Assembly (NCBI GenBank): GCA_024648655.1
Contig: JAGGDZ010000338.1
Coordinates: forward strand, 1 to 7,283
Direction: 5' to 3'
DNA: 7,283 bases
Source of the DNA: Chloroflexota bacterium
GTDB lineage: Bacteria > Chloroflexota > Dehalococcoidia > Lucifugimonadales > JADFKI01
Position numbers and translations under genes: made by a program. Shown in pieces: positions 5,626 through 7,283 of this stretch. Within the stretch, counting starts at the first letter, position 1; each line of letters opens with the position of its first letter. The notes under the pieces were generated by a model. The model worked only from the letters and a program-made list of their open reading frames with translations. It was not told the origin of the DNA and did no database searches.

Positions 5626-6960
5626 ATGTCAGAATTGCAAGTTCAGCGCGAGGTAGATGAGTTCGTAGCGAGCACGCCTAAGTCGAAGGCACTGCAGGAC
5701 GAGGCGGCACAGTACCTGCCGGGCGGAAGCTCGCGGGGAACGGCGTACTTCGCGCCCTACCCTACTTTTGTTGATCACGCGAAGGGACATCATGTCTATG
5801 ATGTCGATGGCAACGGCTACCTTGATTTCATGATCAATGCCACGACGCACGTCATGGGACACGCACATCCCGACATCGTTGCGGCGCTTCAGGAGCAGGC
5901 GGAGCGGGGCAACTCGTTCAGTGGGCCCACGGAGGCGCAGGTGCGGCTTGCAAAGAACCTGTGCGAGCGCGTGCCTTCCCTGGAAACGGTGCGCTTCACA
6001 AACTCCGGCACAGAGGGCACAATGATGGCGATACGTGGAGCGCGGGCATTCACCGGAAAGCACAGAATCGCCAAGTTCGAGGGCGGCTATCACGGCTCGC
6101 ACGAGTATGTGTCGGTGAGCGTGCGACCTCCGGCAGACGCGCTCGGTCCTGATGCGACCACGCCAGTCCCTGAGCATCCGGGGCAGCCGCCAAGCGTATC
6201 GGATGATGTCATTACAATGCCGTTCAACGACCTAGAGGCGTGTGAGCGCATAATCAGGGAGAACAAGGACGAACTCGCGTGCGTCATCATGGAGGCGGTA
6301 TCGTCGAGCTTCGGCTACCTGCCTGCCGATGTGGACTTCCTGCGAGGAATACGCGAGATTACCGAGGAACTGGGTATAGTGCTGATATTCGACGAGGTGC
6401 AGAGCTTCAGAGTGTCGGCGGGCGGCGCGCAGGAGATGATGGGCGTGATACCGGACATGACGACGTTCGGGAAGATAATCGGGGGCGGCATGCCTGTGGG
6501 CGCATGGGGCGGGCGGCGGGACATCATGGCGCTGTTCGATCCGACGGAGGGCGCGCCGCTGGCGCACGCGGGCACATTCAACGCGAATCCGATGACGATG
6601 GTCGCGGGCGAGGTGGTGATGAACCACCTTACGCCGGAAGTTTATGAGCGCATGAACGCACTGGGCGAGACGCTGCGCGCCAAGCTGCGGGCGGTGTTCG
6701 ACGAGCTTGAGGTTCCGGCGCAGGTTACGGGCGTGGCGTCGTTGTTCGGCATACATTTCACGGATGAGGAGATCGTGGATTATCGCTCGACCCTGACGGG
6801 CGACGGCGATATGACGAAAGCGCTGTTCACGGGCCTGCTGAACGAAGGCATACTGATTCAGACGGGCGGCGCGGGCGCTCTGAACGTGCTGACGACGGAT
6901 GCGGAGGTGGACGCGCTGGTGGACGGTGTGCGGAAGGTGGTGACGCGGGTGCGGCGGTAG
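5626..6960 (+). CDS. GSA-aminomutase-like class III PLP-dependent aminotransferase
   Basis: The 444-residue protein is a fold-type I, class III aminotransferase closest to glutamate-1-semialdehyde 2,1-aminomutase. Seen in order are YLPGGSSRGT (30-39), the D-G-N-G-YLDFM region (61-69), the PLP-phosphate loop NSGTEG (126-131), GGYHGSHE (153-160), PFNDLEA (199-205), FDEVQSFR (255-262) with Asp256 for the pyridine nitrogen, TTFGKIIGGGMPVGAWGG (279-296) with Lys283 as the Schiff-base lysine, and GTFNANP (316-322). True HemL enzymes usually have GTLSGNP at the last site; GTFNANP is commoner in GSA-like paralogues, so a transaminase or amine-metabolism role is at least as likely as heme synthesis. 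No other heme gene is adjacent. The residue 165-195 insert is proline-rich. The ATG is fixed by TAAGGAGG (5613-5620), 5-base spacing. It is the last gene of the + strand run. Confidence 0.88.
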   Translation: MSELQVQREVDEFVASTPKSKALQDEAAQYLPGGSSRGTAYFAPYPTFVDHAKGHHVYDVDGNGYLDFMINATTHVMGHAHPDIVAALQEQAERGNSFSGPTEAQVRLAKNLCERVPSLETVRFTNSGTEGTMMAIRGARAFTGKHRIAKFEGGYHGSHEYVSVSVRPPADALGPDATTPVPEHPGQPPSVSDDVITMPFNDLEACERIIRENKDELACVIMEAVSSSFGYLPADVDFLRGIREITEELGIVLIFDEVQSFRVSAGGAQEMMGVIPDMTTFGKIIGGGMPVGAWGGRRDIMALFDPTEGAPLAHAGTFNANPMTMVAGEVVMNHLTPEVYERMNALGETLRAKLRAVFDELEVPAQVTGVASLFGIHFTDEEIVDYRSTLTGDGDMTKALFTGLLNEGILIQTGGAGALNVLTTDAEVDALVDGVRKVVTRVRR

Positions 6961-7043
6961 AATGAATCCAATTCACATACGCTTCGCGCCACTCCGATTC
7001 TTGCTACAGGCTTCGTCGCCGGCTGAAAGTAGTTTACATGCGT

Positions 7044-7109
7044 CCTTCCCGCTCCAAGATAGCGGCTCTTCATCGCCTCAGTGTACTCCTTCACGCCGCT
7101 TCTCCTCAT
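7044..7109 (-). pseudogene. N-terminal remnant of an integrase-type transposase
   Basis: On the minus strand an ATG (7109-7107) preceded by GGAGG with 5-base spacing begins MRRSGVKEYTEAMKSRYLGA, followed by GR. This matches my recollection of the start of a transposase/integrase group whose proteins open with M-R-x-S/G-x-V-x-E-Y-x-E-A-M-x-x-R-Y-L and then normally continue into a K-x-I-L-D-E-F...TGYHRK-A helix-turn-helix. Here the match stops after about 22 codons: the frame goes on with unrelated residues and soon reads antisense to the aminotransferase gene. The helix-turn-helix, DDE domain and far end are missing. A promoter and leader upstream are intact, so this looks like a decayed insertion-sequence end. 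The family call is from memory of the motif, not a search. Confidence 0.5.
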
Positions 7110-7152
7110 ATCTCCCTCCGGTAACACGACTTTTGAAGTAACGATACCCGCC

Positions 7153-7180
7153 AAGGTAACTTTTATAAGGTAATTTTTAT
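7153..7180. repeat. Two-copy 14-bp tandem repeat (AAGGTAAYTTTTAT)
   Basis: AAGGTAACTTTTAT (7153-7166) is followed directly by AAGGTAATTTTTAT (7167-7180); 13 of 14 bases agree. The first copy overlaps the -10 box proposed for the transposase remnant on the minus strand, and the second fills its spacer. Confidence 0.8.
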
Positions 7181-7190
7181 TTTGACGCAA
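7162..7190 (-). promoter_or_regulatory. Candidate promoter of the transposase remnant
   Basis: On the minus strand TTGCGT (complement of 7185-7190) and TATAAA (complement of 7162-7167) are spaced 17 bases apart. Transcription would start near 7155, giving a leader of about 45 bases before the ATG at 7109. The -10 and spacing are good, the -35 moderate. It would direct a transcript antisense to the 3' end of the aminotransferase gene. Confidence 0.5.
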
Positions 7191-7203
7191 CGGGCCGTTC
7201 ATA

Positions 7204-7229
7204 ATACTCATTGACTATACCCATTGACT
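7204..7229. repeat. Two-copy 13-bp tandem repeat (ATACYCATTGACT)
   Basis: ATACTCATTGACT (7204-7216) is followed directly by ATACCCATTGACT (7217-7229), one mismatch. Each copy contains TTGACT, a -35-like hexamer on the plus strand, with GATACT at 7248-7253 placed 18 bases after the second. This could be a duplicated transposase-binding site near an element end or a doubled -35 box of a plus-strand promoter leading out of the window. Confidence 0.75.
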
Positions 7230-7233
7230 TTTT

Positions 7234-7261
7234 CCGTGGGGCTGTAGGATACTCCTCACGG
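7234..7261. other. Inverted repeat at the right edge
   Basis: CCGTGGGG (7234-7241) pairs with CCTCACGG (7254-7261) with one G-U pair and a 12-base loop. It is flanked by TTTTT on the left and, seven bases after the stem, by AAAAA on the right. It lacks the T-tract of a plus-strand terminator. The octamer ACTCCTCA occurs at 7251-7258 and again at 7273-7280. It may belong to the end of the decayed insertion element, whose outer boundary is not inside the window as far as I can see. Confidence 0.35.
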
Positions 7262-7283
7262 GGAAGATAAAAACTCCTCATTA

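Noticed and set aside
5629..6756. Long minus-strand open frames opposite the aminotransferase gene (5629-6177, 6232-6756)
   Set aside because: They are arginine/histidine-rich antisense products typical of GC-rich genes, with no start signals, while the plus frame holds all the PLP motifs.
7153..7229. CRISPR-like array
   Set aside because: The repeats are only 13-14 bases, have two copies each, lack spacers, and no cas gene is present.
1..7283. Defence, toxin-antitoxin or biosynthetic gene cluster
   Set aside because: No nuclease, helicase, reverse transcriptase, toxin, synthase or carrier-protein motif is visible; the genes are ordinary metabolic and transport families.

Overview
This is a bacterial chromosomal segment of moderately high GC content. 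It holds one truncated gene, seven complete genes, one tRNA gene and an insertion-sequence remnant. The mix is a luciferase-like flavin oxidoreductase, a divergent crotonase, an SDR dehydrogenase, a GSA-type aminotransferase and a protein built of Ig-like repeats. That mix resembles marine or sponge-associated Chloroflexota (SAR202-like). The assignment is an inference from gene content, because the window has no phylogenetic marker.

Layout. Bases 1-620 are the 3' end of a gene for a repeat-rich, probably exported protein, closed by a strong hairpin terminator (646-690). An LLM-class oxidoreductase gene (724-1674, +) then runs into a crotonase gene (1671-2513, -), and their stop codons interlock. 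A class I SAM methyltransferase gene (2606-3334, -) lies upstream of the crotonase on the same strand. A non-coding stretch of about 190 bases with short phased repeats leads to a tRNA-Gly(TCC) gene (3525-3599, +) with its own promoter.

Downstream of the tRNA, four genes lie on the + strand with gaps of 45-80 bases, each with a good Shine-Dalgarno site: a YhhQ-type queuosine-precursor transporter, an SDR dehydrogenase, a small two-helix membrane protein and a GSA-aminomutase-like class III aminotransferase. They may be read as one unit, since no convincing internal terminator is visible. Their functions do not combine into an obvious single pathway. Bases 6961-7283 carry, on the - strand, the promoter, leader and first codons of an integrase-type transposase whose remainder is missing.

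No defence system, CRISPR array, prophage or biosynthetic cluster is visible. The least explained signals are in the non-coding DNA: four separate two-copy tandem duplications of 11-15 bp (3402-3423, 3601-3630, 7153-7180, 7204-7229), two of them inside the transposase leader. Also notable are a crotonase lacking both standard catalytic glutamates and an orphan two-helix membrane protein between two enzyme genes.
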